From Nitrospinae bacterium RIFCSPLOWO2_12_FULL_45_22 (GTDB lineage: Bacteria > 2-12-FULL-45-22), in contig MHDQ01000103.1 of the NCBI GenBank assembly GCA_001803565.1, positions 1-6,844 of the forward strand: a stretch of 6,844 nt of DNA. The letters run 5' to 3'. Shown one piece after another: positions 6,242 to 6,844 of this stretch. How positions within the stretch are numbered: the stretch's first letter is position 1; each line of letters starts with the position of its first letter. The translations under genes and the position numbers were made by a program. Below the pieces are notes generated by a model. It was not told the DNA's origin, searched no databases, and saw only the letters and a program-made list of their open reading frames with translations.

Positions 6242-6583
6242 TTCAGCTATCATTGGTTAGCCGGCAGCTTATGCCCAATTGCCGATGGCTGACGGTTGAC
6301 AACTTATGATTTTATTTAGTTGTGAAATCTGTGAATGCCAATTCTTTTATCGTTCTGAGGCCTCGCCTCGCTAGTCCATGTTTTATTATCTTTATGATGG
6401 ATGGTAATTGTGGAGAAATCAGATTCAAGTGTCGAAATATTAAACATACCGGTTGTCGAACGGATTTCCGTTTTTTAAGCTAGCCGCGCCACCCCTGTTT
6501 TGGAAATAAAGATATAGATATTTTTTCTTCTTTTTGAGCAAATAGGGGGATGTCTTAACTTAGAAATAAAATTAAAACTATAA

Positions 6584-6844
6584 TTAATCAATGACAAGAC
6601 TCACCCTTTTATGCACACGAGACGGTTGTGGTAGACTTTCCAGGGCAGCTATAATATCCTGTTGTTGTGGGTCTATGGCTAAGGACTTATTCCAAACGCT
6701 CCTCGCCCTGATTGGATTTTCTGCCATTTTGTAGCAATGTCCTAAAAGGTTATAGAGAGGAATTATTTCATCTGTGTTCGTTGTCTCTGACAATATGGAG
6801 TTAATACTATGGCTTGTCTCATGGGTTTCGATAGATTTTTCTAT
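6584..6844 (-). CDS. TPR-repeat protein, C-terminal fragment
   Basis: The last 86 residues of a protein whose reading frame is open to the right edge, so the N-terminus is outside the window. An ATG-free reading could begin at a TTG at 6793, but the frame continues upstream without a stop (IEKSIETHETSHSI and so on), and no ribosome site marks that TTG. One tetratricopeptide repeat of 34 residues is visible: PLYNLLGHCYKMAENPIRAR, followed by SVWNKSLAIDPQ, with the expected L-G-Y-A-A-L-P spacing. TPR modules mediate protein contacts and are common in polysaccharide export, glycosyltransferase and flagellar-glycosylation proteins. The role here is unknown. It is on the same strand as the operon but separated by 513 bp, so it probably belongs to another transcript. 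Confidence 0.7.
   Translation of the reverse strand: MEKSIETHETSHSINSILSETTNTDEIIPLYNLLGHCYKMAENPIRARSVWNKSLAIDPQQQDIIAALESLPQPSRVHKRVSLVID

Larger units (their letters stand above)
6071..6583. other. Noncoding gap upstream of the neuB operon
   Basis: This 513-bp stretch is AT-rich and shows no convincing gene on either strand; the only ORF noted near the operon start is a six-codon one ending just before the neuB ribosome site. It should hold the operon promoter, because the preceding TPR gene is on the same strand and the gap is far longer than any other here. The best promoter-like pair I can see on the minus strand is TCCACA (6409-6414) and GATAAT (6385-6390), 18 bases apart, which would give a leader of about 300 bases. 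That match is modest and I do not list it as a feature. A palindrome and a direct repeat lie between it and neuB. No strong terminator is visible directly after the TPR gene. Confidence 0.6.

Noticed and set aside
6259-6290. Imperfect hairpin AGCC-GGCA / TGCC-GAT-GGCT
   Set aside because: A three-base bulge and a 13-base loop make it weak, and there is no T tract. It is not distinguishable from chance.
6385-6414. Minus-strand promoter candidate TCCACA-N18-GATAAT
   Set aside because: The -35 matches only four of six consensus bases and the implied leader is about 300 bases. It is too weak to list as a feature.
6459-6476. Terminator-like hairpin on the plus strand: AACGGA/TCCGTT followed by T bases
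   Set aside because: The stem is only six base pairs with a tight loop, and no plus-strand gene ends there. On the minus strand no T tract follows it.

Overview
The window is a single-strand block of surface-carbohydrate genes, all on the minus strand. In transcription order (right to left) it reads: 3' end of a TPR protein; a 513-bp gap; NeuB-type ulosonic acid synthase; NeuA-type CMP-sugar synthetase; class III (PLP) aminotransferase; VOC/glyoxalase-fold metalloprotein; SAM-dependent methyltransferase; radical SAM protein with a short SPASM/twitch-like C-terminus; and a TIGR04325-type methyltransferase that ends almost at the left edge. The standard genetic code is used (TAA, TAG and TGA all occur as stops). 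Several starts have Shine-Dalgarno-like sites. The DNA is moderately AT-rich by eye. This suggests an environmental bacterium, probably Gram-negative, but nothing here fixes the phylum.

Layout: 6584-6844 TPR protein tail, open to the right edge. 6071-6583 has no convincing gene but holds a 22-bp palindrome and a direct repeat. 21-6070 is a compact seven-gene operon. NeuB and NeuA overlap by 13 bp, NeuA and the aminotransferase overlap by an ATGA junction, the aminotransferase and VOC genes are 5 bp apart, and the remaining gaps are 18 to 36 bp.

How the genes may work together: NeuB condenses phosphoenolpyruvate with a sugar aldehyde to give a 3-deoxy-ulosonic (sialic-acid-like) acid, and NeuA activates it with CTP. 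The aminotransferase, VOC protein, two methyltransferases and radical SAM enzyme are then candidate tailoring enzymes that would add or alter amino, acyl, methyl or stereochemical features on the sugar or on a group attached to it. The usual genes for making the hexosamine precursor (NeuC, PseB/C/H/G or Leg types) and the glycosyltransferase are not in the window. The exact product is therefore unknown and may be an unusual nonulosonate-like residue on a glycan or on flagellin. Two points stand out: the NeuB protein lacks the C-terminal SAF (antifreeze-like) domain of classical sialic acid synthases, and the last methyltransferase gene ends in a nine-base C tract where slippage in either direction would extend the protein.
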